A stretch of 64,000 nucleotides of DNA from Lachnospiraceae bacterium (GCA_902363675.1 CABJAV010000014.1:1-64000), one strand, 5' to 3'; counted from the first letter of the stretch, positions 54,065-63,604 are shown. Translations and numbers: made by a program. Notes: generated by a model from the letters alone, not told the origin.

Positions 54065-55735
54065 ATGAAAAAGCAGGAAAAACAGCATAGTAAGCTCAAA
54101 ATCATTCCATTGGGAGGTTTGGAGCAGATCGGTATGAACATTACTGCCTTTGAGTACGAAGACAGTATTATTGTTGTGGATTGCGGTTTATCATTCCCGG
54201 AGGACGATATGTACGGTGTAGATCTTGTTATTCCGGATGTGACATATTTAAAGGACAATATTGACCGTGTGAAAGGATTTTTTATTACACATGCCCATGA
54301 GGATCATATTGGAGCGATTCCATATGTACTTCGCGATGTTAATGTCCCAATTTATGCAACAAAGCTTACGACAGCAATTATTGAGCACAAATTAGAAGAG
54401 CATGATATGCTCAAGAAGACAAAGCGTAAAGTCGTAAAATACGGACAGCATATTAATCTTGGCTGTTTCCGTGTAGAGTTTATCAAGACAAATCACAGTA
54501 TTCAGGATGCAGCAGCGCTTGCTATCTATTCACCGGCAGGAATTGTTGTGCATACCGGAGATTTTAAAGTGGATTATACACCGGTATTTGGTGATGCAAT
54601 TGATCTGCAGCGTTTTGGTGAGATTGGAAAGAAAGGTGTTCTTGCACTTCTTTGCGACAGTACTAATGCAGAACGTCCGGGATTTACAAAGTCAGAGAAA
54701 TCTGTTGGTAAGACTTTGGACAATATTTTCGCAGAGCATAAAAACACACGCATTATCATCGCAACATTTGCATCAAATGTAGACAGAGTCCAGCAGATTA
54801 TTAATTCTGCGGATAAATTCGGACGTAAGGTAGCTATCGAAGGCAGAAGTATGGTGAATATTATTTCTATCGCTTCCGAACTGGGTTACCTGTCATTGCC
54901 GGATAATATTCTGATTGATGTTGATCAGTTGAAGAATTATCCGGATGAGCAGACCGTTATTATTACAACCGGAAGTCAGGGAGAATCGATGGCGGCATTA
55001 TCCCGTATGGCATCCGGCATGCACCGTAAAGTATCTATTAAGCCAAATGATACGATCGTATTCAGTTCTCATCCGATTCCAGGAAATGAGAAGTCGGTTA
55101 CCGGTGTGATCAACGATCTTATGAGAAAAGGTGCCGATGTTATATTTGAGGATGTTCATGTATCCGGACATGCATGTCGTGAGGATATCAAGTTGATTTA
55201 TTCTCTGGTAAATCCATTGTATGCTATTCCGGTTCATGGAGAGTATAAGCATCTGGTTGCGCAGGCGAAGATCGCAGAGGAACTTGGATATGACAGTGAC
55301 CATATTAAGATCCTTTCTTCCGGTGATGTGCTTGAAATTGACGAGAATGGTGCGGATGTTACCGGACATGTACAGGTTGGAAATATTATGGTAGATGGTC
55401 TTGGCGTAGGTGATGTCGGAAACATTGTATTGCGTGACCGTCAGCGTCTGGCAGAAGATGGAATCATTATTGTTGTTATGACACTTGAGAGTGGATCCGG
55501 TCAGGTACTTGCTGGTCCGGATATTGTATCTCGTGGATTTGTATATGTACGTAACTCCGAGAGCCTTATGGATGAAGCAAAGACGGTTCTCGACCGAACA
55601 ATGGAATATTGTATGGATCACAATATTACCGATTGGGGAAAGATTAAAAATGAGGTCAAAGACGCTTTGGGAGATTTCGTCTGGAAAGAGACAAAGAGAC
55701 GTCCAATGATTATGCCAATCATTATGGAAGTATAG
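54065..55735 (+). CDS. rnj: Ribonuclease J
   Basis: Metallo-beta-lactamase/beta-CASP ribonuclease with 5' exonuclease and endonuclease activity, central in RNA turnover. The 556-residue protein has the metal motif FFITHAHEDHIGAIPYVL, then HSIQDAAALAI, VHTGDFKVDYTP, and the beta-CASP end ISSHPIPGNEKS-like (FSSHPIPGNEKSV) and PVHGEYKHL. AAGGAGG precedes ATG 54065. It resembles RNase J1 and J2 equally by eye. The MltG-like gene follows after 9 bases. Confidence 0.96.
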   Translation: MKKQEKQHSKLKIIPLGGLEQIGMNITAFEYEDSIIVVDCGLSFPEDDMYGVDLVIPDVTYLKDNIDRVKGFFITHAHEDHIGAIPYVLRDVNVPIYATKLTTAIIEHKLEEHDMLKKTKRKVVKYGQHINLGCFRVEFIKTNHSIQDAAALAIYSPAGIVVHTGDFKVDYTPVFGDAIDLQRFGEIGKKGVLALLCDSTNAERPGFTKSEKSVGKTLDNIFAEHKNTRIIIATFASNVDRVQQIINSADKFGRKVAIEGRSMVNIISIASELGYLSLPDNILIDVDQLKNYPDEQTVIITTGSQGESMAALSRMASGMHRKVSIKPNDTIVFSSHPIPGNEKSVTGVINDLMRKGADVIFEDVHVSGHACREDIKLIYSLVNPLYAIPVHGEYKHLVAQAKIAEELGYDSDHIKILSSGDVLEIDENGADVTGHVQVGNIMVDGLGVGDVGNIVLRDRQRLAEDGIIIVVMTLESGSGQVLAGPDIVSRGFVYVRNSESLMDEAKTVLDRTMEYCMDHNITDWGKIKNEVKDALGDFVWKETKRRPMIMPIIMEV

Positions 55736-55744
55736 GAGTAACCT

Positions 55745-56146
55745 ATGGACATTAATAAGGCTTTATTTAAATTCATCAAAATAGGATTTACGATTATGAT
55801 CATATTGTTTGTTCTGTTCGCGACTGTTTATCTGAGCAGAACAGGATATGATTATGGGTATCGCCTTTTTACAGAGACTGCGGTGGATGAGGCGCCGGGA
55901 ACGGATATTCTCGTACAGATTAAGCAGGAAACATCGAACTGGCAGGTTGGCAAGCTGTTGGAACAAAAAGGCCTGGTAAGAGATGGGAAACTTTTTTACC
56001 TGCAGCTTAAGACATCTGCTTACAGTAAGAGTATAAAGCCGGGGGTCTATACATTGAACACTTCTATGACCCCGAAAGAGATGATGATCGTTATGTCAGG
56101 ACAGGAAACACAGACAGAGGCTACGGAAGAGGAAACCACCTCTTAA
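55745..56146 (+). CDS. Short MltG/YceG-like membrane protein, lacking the catalytic domain
   Basis: A 133-residue protein with one membrane helix (about 14-32, GFTIMIILFVLFATVYLS) and an extracellular part resembling the LysM-like N-terminal section of MltG: VQIKQETSNWQVGKLLEQKGLV, KPGVYTLNTSMTPKEMMIVM. Full MltG proteins are about 340 residues and carry a C-terminal lytic transglycosylase domain, which is missing here. The acidic tail (TQTEATEEETTS) ends cleanly, so it is probably a real short form. In Bacillus the mltG relative yrrL sits in this same place before yrrM. Confidence 0.8.
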   Translation: MDINKALFKFIKIGFTIMIILFVLFATVYLSRTGYDYGYRLFTETAVDEAPGTDILVQIKQETSNWQVGKLLEQKGLVRDGKLFYLQLKTSAYSKSIKPGVYTLNTSMTPKEMMIVMSGQETQTEATEEETTS

Positions 56147-56204
56147 AAAATTGACAAGTTATACCTGACAAAGCTGACGATGATACACCATTGAGGACAT
56201 TGAT

Positions 56205-56897
56205 ATGATAGTAGAGAAACGTCTGGTGACATATATCAATTCTCTGGATACAGGGAATACAAAAGTACTGGATGAGATCGAACGAGAAGCTCTGGATTCC
56301 TATGTGCCGATTATTCGCAAGGAGATGCAGAGCTTTTTGAAACTGTTGCTGGCAATGAACCGGCCGAAAAGAATTCTTGAGGTTGGGACTGCAGTTGGTT
56401 TTTCATCGATACTCATGGCGGAGTATGCACCAAAAGATTGTAAGATTGTTACAATAGAAAATTACGAAAAAAGGATACCGATTGCACGTGCGAATTTTGT
56501 TCGGGCAGGAAAGGAAAAGCAGATTGCATTATTAGAGGGAGATGCGGCAGATGTATTAAAGACGCTGAATGAGCCATTTGATCTGATTTTTATGGATGCA
56601 GCTAAAGGACAGTACATTCATTTCATGCCGGATATTTTACGGCTTCTTAAAACAGGTGGAACACTGGTGTCGGACAATGTGTTGCAGGATGGCGATATTA
56701 TCGAATCCCATTATGCGGTGACCCGTCGTAACCGTACGATTTATAAACGGATGCGGGAATATTTGTACGAACTGACACACAGAGAGGATTTGGTGACAGC
56801 AGTGCTTCCGGTAGGAGATGGAATTACGGTAAGCACAAAAGTTGAGGAAAACGATTCGGTGGAAGAAGAGAGGCAGGATAAGGATGAGAGAGATTGA
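56205..56897 (+). CDS. trmR: O-methyltransferase, probably tRNA 5-hydroxyuridine methyltransferase
   Basis: A 230-residue class I SAM enzyme of the O-methyltransferase 3 family. It has RILEVGTAVGFSSILMAEYA for SAM, VTIENYEKRIPIARANF, and the metal-binding region FMDAAKGQYIHFMPDI and SDNVLQDG. In Bacillus the relative YrrM (TrmR) methylates 5-hydroxyuridine to 5-methoxyuridine in tRNA. Here too it sits before a U32 peptidase gene, which supports that role. The tail is acidic (EENDSVEEERQDKDERD), and overlaps the next gene by 14 bases. Confidence 0.88.
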   Translation: MIVEKRLVTYINSLDTGNTKVLDEIEREALDSYVPIIRKEMQSFLKLLLAMNRPKRILEVGTAVGFSSILMAEYAPKDCKIVTIENYEKRIPIARANFVRAGKEKQIALLEGDAADVLKTLNEPFDLIFMDAAKGQYIHFMPDILRLLKTGGTLVSDNVLQDGDIIESHYAVTRRNRTIYKRMREYLYELTHREDLVTAVLPVGDGITVSTKVEENDSVEEERQDKDERD

Positions 56898-58137
56898 GTT
56901 ACTAGTCCCGGCGAGCAGTCTGGAAGTGTTAAAAATTGCAGTAATTTATGGTGCAGATGCGGTATATATTGGAGGAGAGGCTTTTGGACTTCGTGCGAAA
57001 GCAAAGAATTTCTCCATGGAAGATATGGCAGAAGGTATTGCTTTTGCACATGCACATAATGTAAAAGTCTATGTTACTGCAAATATTCTTGCACACAACT
57101 ATGATTTAGATGGTGTGCGGGAGTATTTTAAAGAATTGAAAGATATGAAACCGGACCGCCCGGATGCACTCATTATTTCGGATCCTGGTGTGTTTATGAT
57201 TGCAAAAGAAGTCTGTCCGGAAATTGAACGTCATATCAGCACGCAGGCAAACAATACCAACTATGGAACCTATCTTTTCTGGAAAGAACAGGGAGCAAGC
57301 CGTGTAGTGACGGCTCGTGAATTATCATTGAAGGAAATCAAAGAAATTCGTGAGCGCATTCCGGATGACCTTGAAATTGAAACATTTATTCATGGCGCAA
57401 TGTGTATTTCCTATTCTGGAAGATGTCTGTTATCCAATTATTTTACGGGAAGAGATGCAAATAAAGGTGCCTGTACGCATCCGTGCCGGTGGAAGTATTC
57501 GGTGGTTGAGGAAAAGCGACCGGGAGAGTACCTTCCGGTATATGAAAACGAACGTGGAACCTATATCTTTAATTCCAAGGATCTGTGTATGATCGAACAC
57601 ATTCCGGATCTGATTGATGCAGGAATTGACAGTTATAAAATCGAAGGACGCATGAAGACTGCGTTATATGTTGCAACGGTTGCGAGAACTTATCGTAAGG
57701 CGATTGATGATTATCTGGAATCACCGGAAAAATACAAAGAGAATATGCCATGGTATTTAGATCAGATCAAAAGCTGCACATACCGTCAGTTTACGACTGG
57801 ATTTTTCTATGGAAAACCAACAGAGGAAACTCAGATATATGATAATAATACTTATGAAAAAGGGTATACATACCTTGGAATCGTAGGCAAGAAAAATGCA
57901 GATGGTATGTATCAGCTGGAGCAGCGCAATAAGTTTTCGGTAGGCGAAACGATTGAGGTAATGAAGCCAAATGGAGAGAATCTTGAAGTTGTCGTACAGC
58001 GTATGTCAGATGAAAACGGGGAGGAGATTACATCCTGTCCGCATCCACAGCAGATTTTTTATGTGGATCTTGGAGTAGAACTGGATATGTATGATATTCT
58101 CCGCAGACGTGAGAATGAAGCAATCGCATTGGACTAG
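56884..58137 (+). CDS. U32 family peptidase, probably tRNA hydroxylation protein (TrhP-like)
   Basis: A 417-residue protein of family U32. The signature ETFIHGAMCISYSGRCLLSN is complete, followed by NKGACTHPCRWKY with further cluster cysteines. ELLVPASSLEVLKIAVIYGADAVYIG is the usual opening. Relatives YrrN/YrrO and YegQ take part in making 5-hydroxyuridine in tRNA from prephenate, the substrate for TrmR, so the gene pair forms one short pathway. Only one U32 gene is seen here, where Bacillus has two. ATG 56884 follows AGGATAAGG inside the end of trmR. Confidence 0.92.
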   Translation: MREIELLVPASSLEVLKIAVIYGADAVYIGGEAFGLRAKAKNFSMEDMAEGIAFAHAHNVKVYVTANILAHNYDLDGVREYFKELKDMKPDRPDALIISDPGVFMIAKEVCPEIERHISTQANNTNYGTYLFWKEQGASRVVTARELSLKEIKEIRERIPDDLEIETFIHGAMCISYSGRCLLSNYFTGRDANKGACTHPCRWKYSVVEEKRPGEYLPVYENERGTYIFNSKDLCMIEHIPDLIDAGIDSYKIEGRMKTALYVATVARTYRKAIDDYLESPEKYKENMPWYLDQIKSCTYRQFTTGFFYGKPTEETQIYDNNTYEKGYTYLGIVGKKNADGMYQLEQRNKFSVGETIEVMKPNGENLEVVVQRMSDENGEEITSCPHPQQIFYVDLGVELDMYDILRRRENEAIALD

Positions 58138-58162
58138 TATAGCATTTTAAGAGAATATTAAG

Positions 58163-58205
58163 AAAACACCCTCTGGTCATTCATTGCGAAAGGCCAGAGG
58201 GTGTG
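58163..58205 (+). terminator. Stem-loop after the U32 peptidase gene
   Basis: A strong stem ACACCCTCTGG/CCAGAGGGTGT with a loop of about 17 bases. The T run is weak (GCTAGTATT), so termination may be partial. Confidence 0.65.
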
Positions 58206-58291
58206 CTAGTATTATAGATAAAGTGAGTGCGAAATCAGAGTGATGGAAGCACGAAAAGATAAACTGACAGATGGGCAAGAGGAGGATTTGT

Positions 58292-60814
58292 ATGAGGCAG
58301 AATTTGAAAAAACTGATCGCATTTGTATGTGCGGTTGCAATGGTGATTACGATGGCTCCGGCAAACGCCGAGGCAGCAAAAAAGAAGGTGGCTTTTGTCA
58401 AGAGTTATACCGCTTTGTACGAGAATGATACGAATAAGGGTGTGTATACATATACAGTTAAGAATCTGATTAAGGGACAGAAGGTAAAGTGGTCCATTTC
58501 CGGAACTGGTAAGAGATATGCAAAGTTGTCAAAGACGACAACAAAAGTATCAAGAACGACTTCTTCCAACAAATTGACAATTCGTACTAAGAAGAAGACT
58601 GCAGCAAAGAACAAGACTGTGATTGTGACAGCTAAAATCTACAACAGGAACGGAAAGTTACAGTATACATTAGTGGCAAAGACTGCAAAAATCAAGGTAC
58701 TTCCTACAAAGATTCAAATTGTAGGAGATGCTGCAGATCAGACAGAATTCTTGATTGGTAAAACCTATCAGTTTCAGTTTAAAATTACACCAGCGAATGC
58801 CACAAGCACAAATGTGTGGTCTGCAACAGATGAGACAGGTGCAAAAATTACACAGATGACAAGCAGTGGTGCTTTTACACCTGCTAAAGAAGGAACCTAT
58901 ACAATTTGCGTACAGGCAAAGAATGGAAGCAAGGTTGTTAAAACAGCGAAGAAGACGATTAAGGTCGGAACGACCATGACCGATGCAAAACAGACGGCAG
59001 TGAAGAAAATCGTAGCAGAATATTCAAGTTCTGCAAAGAATCTTGTTACGAAAGACAGTTTTCAGGTAACAAATGCTGCGGGGGAGAGAAGCGAAGTGAA
59101 ATCTATCGAATTTTCGACTGATGGCAAAGAAGTTACTCTGAATTTATATGCAAATCTGAAAGATGAGAAGGAATATATGGTGACGGATGGCAAGATGTCC
59201 TACAATTTTACTGCACATATCGGGCAGCCCGTAAGTCTGAAAATTCTGACAACACAGGTGACGGCAGAGAGGGAGACACCGATTGTTTATGCACTGTATG
59301 ATTCCTATGGTATTGATGTATTAGATGCATATCCTGGAACTGTGGAGTATGACTACAAGATTACGAATGGATATCTCACCGATCAGAATAAAATCTTTAT
59401 GAAGAAAGTCGGAGATACCGGTATTATTAATCTGACTTATACAAATAAAGATGATAATAAGCTGGTATTTAAGGATACTGCAACGGTAGTATGTGTTGCG
59501 GCCAATGCGGCAGAAGATACCAATTTAACATTGACAACATCGGAAAAAGCGCCAGATTACGGTGTGGCTTCTTACAAAGACAACCGTAAGGTCGCATCCG
59601 GCAGTAATTATTATGCGCATTTCCGTGCTCTTGATGAAGATAAGAACGAAATCAAATATGATGCAGTAAGTTTTGAATCTTCTGATCCGGATACATTGCT
59701 TATCAATAATGAGAGCAATGGTGTTGCGAAGGTAACTGCGGTAAAGAGCGGAACGGTTCGTATTATTGTTACAGCAACTAAGGGAAAACAGGAATACACT
59801 TATACCTATGAAGTGACAGTTGCAGAACCTGCATATTTGAAAAATATAAAATTAGATCAGAACACACTGATGTTATCCAATCGCTATGTTGCAGGATACA
59901 GGGGCTATATTAATGTTGAGGCAACAGATCAGTACGGAGATGATTTCGCATTGAACAATGAGTCAGTACAGATTACAGGAACAAATGCCTATGCTGTAAA
60001 ATATGATGAGATTAATGACCGTATTATTGTGGATCCGACGGGGATGATCGCAGGTACATACAGCTATACCATGACCGTAACAGTAGGAAGTCATAAAGCA
60101 ACAACAGGATTTAATGTCGTTGTCCAGACACCGCCGGAAAATGGTGCAGTTACATACAAGATTGATATGGATCAGCCGGTTGTTGATATGGCATTGAAAG
60201 GAACGGAAAATGATCTTGTAAATGCAAAAACAGTAAATATACGTCTGGCACAATACAAAGGCGGTATATTCTATGATTACGTTTACATCCAGTCTGCTAC
60301 AATTAAAAAGGGTGATCTGTACTACACAACAGATCTGACAAAGACTGGAACTTCTATAGCCGGAAGTACTGTTTCAGGAACGACCATTCCGGTTACAACA
60401 GTATCTTTGAATAAAAACGTAGCAACAAAAGCGCAGACCGGAGTGTATGCCATTGAATTAAAGTTTTATGCAGGAAGCAATACCGCAGGTCTTGCTACGG
60501 TCAATGGATACCTTGAAGTTACTGACAGCCAGATAGCGCCGGAAATTGCCGTGGAGCAAACGACAGCATCTGCGTCATGTACGACAGCTTTGGATCTTGC
60601 AAAGAATTGTCTGAGTGTTGCCGGCGTGAGTGGAGAAATCGTAGAGTGTACAGTCACTGGTACAAATACATCCGGTTCGGCTTATAAGCTTGCAACAAAG
60701 GAATCGGTAAATATTAAATCCGTTACTGTACAGACCACAATGACATTATCGGATGGAACCAAAGTAGTATCAAATTACGAGATTTCTGTGGGTAAGACAT
60801 TAAAGAATCTATAA
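58292..60814 (+). CDS. Large secreted protein with Ig-like repeats
   Basis: An 840-residue exported protein. The signal peptide runs to about 31 (KKLIAFVCAVAMVITMAPANAEAA), then KKKVAFVKSYTALYEND. The rest is beta-rich, made of several domains of about 90 residues with Ig-like (Big_2-type) marks: SISGTGKRYAKLSKTTTKV, YQFQFKITPANATSTNVWSA, NNESNGVAKVTAVKSGTVRI and YEVTVAEPAYLKNIKLDQNT. No sorting motif, transmembrane anchor or catalytic site was found, so it is held by non-covalent wall binding or released. GAGGAGG precedes ATG 58292. Likely a surface-layer or adhesion protein. Confidence 0.88.
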   Translation: MRQNLKKLIAFVCAVAMVITMAPANAEAAKKKVAFVKSYTALYENDTNKGVYTYTVKNLIKGQKVKWSISGTGKRYAKLSKTTTKVSRTTSSNKLTIRTKKKTAAKNKTVIVTAKIYNRNGKLQYTLVAKTAKIKVLPTKIQIVGDAADQTEFLIGKTYQFQFKITPANATSTNVWSATDETGAKITQMTSSGAFTPAKEGTYTICVQAKNGSKVVKTAKKTIKVGTTMTDAKQTAVKKIVAEYSSSAKNLVTKDSFQVTNAAGERSEVKSIEFSTDGKEVTLNLYANLKDEKEYMVTDGKMSYNFTAHIGQPVSLKILTTQVTAERETPIVYALYDSYGIDVLDAYPGTVEYDYKITNGYLTDQNKIFMKKVGDTGIINLTYTNKDDNKLVFKDTATVVCVAANAAEDTNLTLTTSEKAPDYGVASYKDNRKVASGSNYYAHFRALDEDKNEIKYDAVSFESSDPDTLLINNESNGVAKVTAVKSGTVRIIVTATKGKQEYTYTYEVTVAEPAYLKNIKLDQNTLMLSNRYVAGYRGYINVEATDQYGDDFALNNESVQITGTNAYAVKYDEINDRIIVDPTGMIAGTYSYTMTVTVGSHKATTGFNVVVQTPPENGAVTYKIDMDQPVVDMALKGTENDLVNAKTVNIRLAQYKGGIFYDYVYIQSATIKKGDLYYTTDLTKTGTSIAGSTVSGTTIPVTTVSLNKNVATKAQTGVYAIELKFYAGSNTAGLATVNGYLEVTDSQIAPEIAVEQTTASASCTTALDLAKNCLSVAGVSGEIVECTVTGTNTSGSAYKLATKESVNIKSVTVQTTMTLSDGTKVVSNYEISVGKTLKNL

Positions 60815-60842
60815 GAGATATGGAACGCTCTGTACTAGAAAA

Positions 60843-60876
60843 ATGAATGCGCGCGACGAAAGTCGCGCGCATTTGT
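60843..60876. terminator. Bidirectional terminator between surface protein and aroC
   Basis: An 11-bp stem ATGCGCGCGAC-gaaa-GTCGCGCGCAT (60847-60857/60862-60872), very GC-rich for this genome, between convergent genes. Confidence 0.85.
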
Positions 60877-60896
60877 ATTCTATATGTTTAGAACCA

Positions 60897-61994
60897 TTAT
60901 TTGTAAAAATTGATGATTCGATCAAGTCTTGCAGTCATATTGGAAAGCAAAGCATCTAATATTGTGATAGCTGCCATTGTTTCCACAACAACAACCGCAC
61001 GCGGAACAATAATTGGATCATGACGGCCTTTGATAGTAATCTCAATGTCCTCACCGGATTTATTTACCGTATGCTGTGTTGCAGCAATGGATGGTGTAGG
61101 TTTTACAGCAGCGCGGAAAACAAGCGGAGAACCGTCGCTCATGCCACCGAGCGTTCCACCGGAATGATTGGTGGCTTTTTTAATTGTGTTGCCGTCCATA
61201 ACGAAAGCATCATTGTTTGTAAGTCCGGTAGATGTTGCAACAGAAAAACCGTCTCCGATTTCAAAACCTTTGACCGCACCAATGGAAAGGATTGCCTTGG
61301 CAAGATTGGCATCCAGTTTTTCGAAAACAGGATCGCCCAGGCCAATCGGCAGACCGTTGACAATACATTCAATGATACCGCCGGATGAATTCGTTTTGTT
61401 CAGACATTTTTCCAAATAAGCGGCAGCTTCTTCGGCCGCTTTTGTGTCCGGCATATATAAGGCATTGTCATTGACAACGGAAGCATCGAAACGAGTGGCA
61501 TCCACGGAAACAGGGCCGATGGATTTGCTGTATGCAAAACAGGTAATGCCCATCTGTTCCAGAACTTTTGCTGCGACAGCACCTCCGGCAACGCGACCGA
61601 TTGTTTCACGACCGGAGGAACGTCCGCCACCGCGATAATCGCGAAAACCATATTTTACATCAAAACCAAGATCGGCATGGCCGGGACGATAGTAGGAGGC
61701 AATCTCACTGTAATCTTTCGAATGCTGATCCTTGTTCCATACCATCATGGAAATTGGTGTACCAGTTGTTTTCCCTTCAAAAATACCGGAAAGAATTTCC
61801 ACAGTATCGGACTCGTTTCGCTGGGTTGTAAATTTGGACTGTCCCGGCTTTCTGCGATCAAGATATTTTTGAATATCTTCCTCACAAAGCTGCAGTCCGG
61901 CAGGGCAGCCATCCACAACAACACCGATTCCTTTGCCGTGGGATTCGCCCCATGTAGTGATTCTGAATATATTTCCAAATGAAGATCCTGCCAT
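60897..61994 (-). CDS. aroC: Chorismate synthase
   Basis: Last step of the shikimate pathway, making chorismate with reduced flavin as cofactor. The 365-residue protein opens GSSFGNIFRITTWGESHGKG and has RPGHADLGFDVKYGFRDYRG, GRSSGRETIGRVAGGAVA and the end RHDPIIVPRAVVVVETMAA. GAGGAGG precedes the ATG on the minus strand. Confidence 0.98.
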   Translation of the reverse strand: MAGSSFGNIFRITTWGESHGKGIGVVVDGCPAGLQLCEEDIQKYLDRRKPGQSKFTTQRNESDTVEILSGIFEGKTTGTPISMMVWNKDQHSKDYSEIASYYRPGHADLGFDVKYGFRDYRGGGRSSGRETIGRVAGGAVAAKVLEQMGITCFAYSKSIGPVSVDATRFDASVVNDNALYMPDTKAAEEAAAYLEKCLNKTNSSGGIIECIVNGLPIGLGDPVFEKLDANLAKAILSIGAVKGFEIGDGFSVATSTGLTNNDAFVMDGNTIKKATNHSGGTLGGMSDGSPLVFRAAVKPTPSIAATQHTVNKSGEDIEITIKGRHDPIIVPRAVVVVETMAAITILDALLSNMTARLDRIINFYK

Positions 61995-62029
61995 AATTTC
62001 CTCCTCAGGTATAAGCGTTTTCTTACCAT

Positions 62030-62059
62030 AGTATAATGAACCTTAAGTTGAATAGTCAA
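62030..62059 (-). promoter_or_regulatory. Promoter of aroC
   Basis: On the minus strand, TTGACT (62054-62059), an 18-base spacer and TATACT (62030-62035), 36 bases before aroC. Confidence 0.7.
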
Positions 62060-62164
62060 GGAACTTATGATATATTTTTTATTGGGCACATATGTAACAT
62101 CTGTCCTTTGAACTTGCCGAAGGCAATTTTAAATGGGCTGATGTTCAAGGTGAGAGGAGTAACA

Positions 62165-62410
62165 AAATGGAGTTTAATGCAGTATTTCTGGATTGACAAG
62201 AGCCTTACGAACGAAGACTTTGAATATACGATCAATCGCTGTTATACCAGCTATATGCAGCAGACGAATGATGTACTTTTTAATCTGCTTGATTCCCATG
62301 ATACCAAGCGGCTTCGTTCGGATGTGAAAAATCTGGATGAATATTATAGCAACACTGCTTTCCAATGGCATTTTGATACGAAAAATAAAACGATAAGACA
62401 GGAAAGAAAA
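62165..62410 (+). pseudogene. Alpha-amylase family (GH13) internal fragment
   Basis: This stretch reads in one frame as the catalytic region IV area of cyclomaltodextrinase/neopullulanase-type GH13 enzymes: SLMQYFWIDKSL, YTINRCYTSYMQQTNDVLFN, then LLDSHDTKRLRSDVKNLDEYY. The His-Asp of DSHDT is the substrate-binding pair of region IV. Nothing of the barrel before it, nor the C-terminal domain after, is present. The frame has no stop before tgt and continues into it. It is a gene relic captured upstream of tgt. Confidence 0.8.
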
Positions 62411-63550
62411 ATGGCAAGTTATGAATTATTAAAACAGGAAGGCCGTGCAAAACGCGGTATCTTCCATACGGTGCATGGAGATATTCAGACACCGGTATTT
62501 ATGAATGTTGGAACAATTGGCGCAATCAAGGGTGCGGTATCCACAGAAGACCTAAAAGAAATTCATTGTCAGGTGGAATTGTCAAACACATACCATCTGC
62601 ATGTGAGACCGGGGGACAAGTTGATCAAGGAAATCGGTGGTCTTCATAAGTTTATGGTCTGGGATCGTCCGATTCTTACCGATTCCGGCGGATTTCAGGT
62701 ATTTTCGCTGGCAGGCTTGCGCAAGATTAAAGAAGAAGGTGTGTATTTTCATTCACACGTGGATGGTGCCAAAATTTTTATGGGACCGGAAGAGAGTATG
62801 CAGATTCAATCGAATCTTGGCTCTACGATTGCTATGGCTTTTGATGAATGTCCTTCGAGTGTAGCGGATCGCAGATATGTGGAAGATTCTGTCAACCGCA
62901 CGGCCCGGTGGCTGGAGCGTTGCAAAAAAGAGATGCAGAGACTGAATGCATTGCCGGATACGATCAATAAGGAGCAGCTTTTGTTTGGTATCAATCAGGG
63001 AGCAATCTATGAAGATATCCGTATTGACCATGCAAAACGCATTGCAGAGATGGATCTGGATGGCTACGCTGTGGGCGGACTTGCTGTCGGTGAGACACAT
63101 GAGGAAATGTATCATATTCTGGATGAGACTGTTCCACATCTGCCGGTCAATAAACCAACTTACCTGATGGGAGTTGGTACTCCGGCAAATATTTTGGAAG
63201 GCGTTGCCCGTGGAGTGGATTTCTTCGATTGTGTATATCCGAGCCGCAACGGACGCCATGGACATGTGTATACCAATCAGGGAAAACTGAATCTGTTTAA
63301 TCAGAAATTTGAAAAAGATATGCGTCCGATTGAGGAAGGCTGCCAGTGCCCTGCATGTAGAACCTACAGTCGTGCATATATCCGACATCTTCTGAAAGCA
63401 AAAGAAATGCTTGGTATGCGCCTTTGCGTCCTGCACAATTTGTATTTCTACAATACGATGATGGAAGAAATCCGTGATGCACTCGATGAAGGAAGATTCC
63501 ATTCCTACAAAGAGGAAAAATTATACGGCATGCAGCAGGGAGAACATTAA
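62411..63550 (+). CDS. tgt: Queuine tRNA-ribosyltransferase
   Basis: Swaps guanine at position 34 of certain tRNAs for the queuosine precursor. The 379-residue protein opens MASYELLKQEGRAKRGIF and has ILTDSGGFQVFSLAGL with a catalytic Asp, DCVYPSRNGRHGH with the nucleophile Asp, and the zinc ligands CQCPAC with a later His (LHNLYFY). ATG 62411 follows AGGAAAG, and matches the normal start, although the frame is open for a further 125 codons through the amylase relic. yajC follows, as in many bacteria. queA is not seen upstream. Confidence 0.97.
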   Translation: MASYELLKQEGRAKRGIFHTVHGDIQTPVFMNVGTIGAIKGAVSTEDLKEIHCQVELSNTYHLHVRPGDKLIKEIGGLHKFMVWDRPILTDSGGFQVFSLAGLRKIKEEGVYFHSHVDGAKIFMGPEESMQIQSNLGSTIAMAFDECPSSVADRRYVEDSVNRTARWLERCKKEMQRLNALPDTINKEQLLFGINQGAIYEDIRIDHAKRIAEMDLDGYAVGGLAVGETHEEMYHILDETVPHLPVNKPTYLMGVGTPANILEGVARGVDFFDCVYPSRNGRHGHVYTNQGKLNLFNQKFEKDMRPIEEGCQCPACRTYSRAYIRHLLKAKEMLGMRLCVLHNLYFYNTMMEEIRDALDEGRFHSYKEEKLYGMQQGEH

Positions 63551-63563
63551 AAAAGTCTAAAAT

Positions 63564-63604
63564 GGGCAAAAAGACTTGCCCTTAGGTTATAATTTGTGTA
63601 CAAT
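63564..63604 (+). promoter_or_regulatory. Promoter of yajC overlapping a small hairpin
   Basis: TTGCCC (63576-63581), 17 bases and TACAAT (63599-63604). The -35 box is also the 3' arm of a GGGCAA/TTGCCC hairpin that may weakly end tgt. Confidence 0.55.

Noticed and set aside
62100..62160. PreQ1 riboswitch before tgt
   Set aside because: The hairpin does not show the preQ1 aptamer loop or A-rich tail, and tgt uses the pathway product rather than being a usual target.
62753..63502. 249-codon frame opposite tgt
   Set aside because: Antisense shadow of tgt; codon pattern is the complement of the conserved gene.
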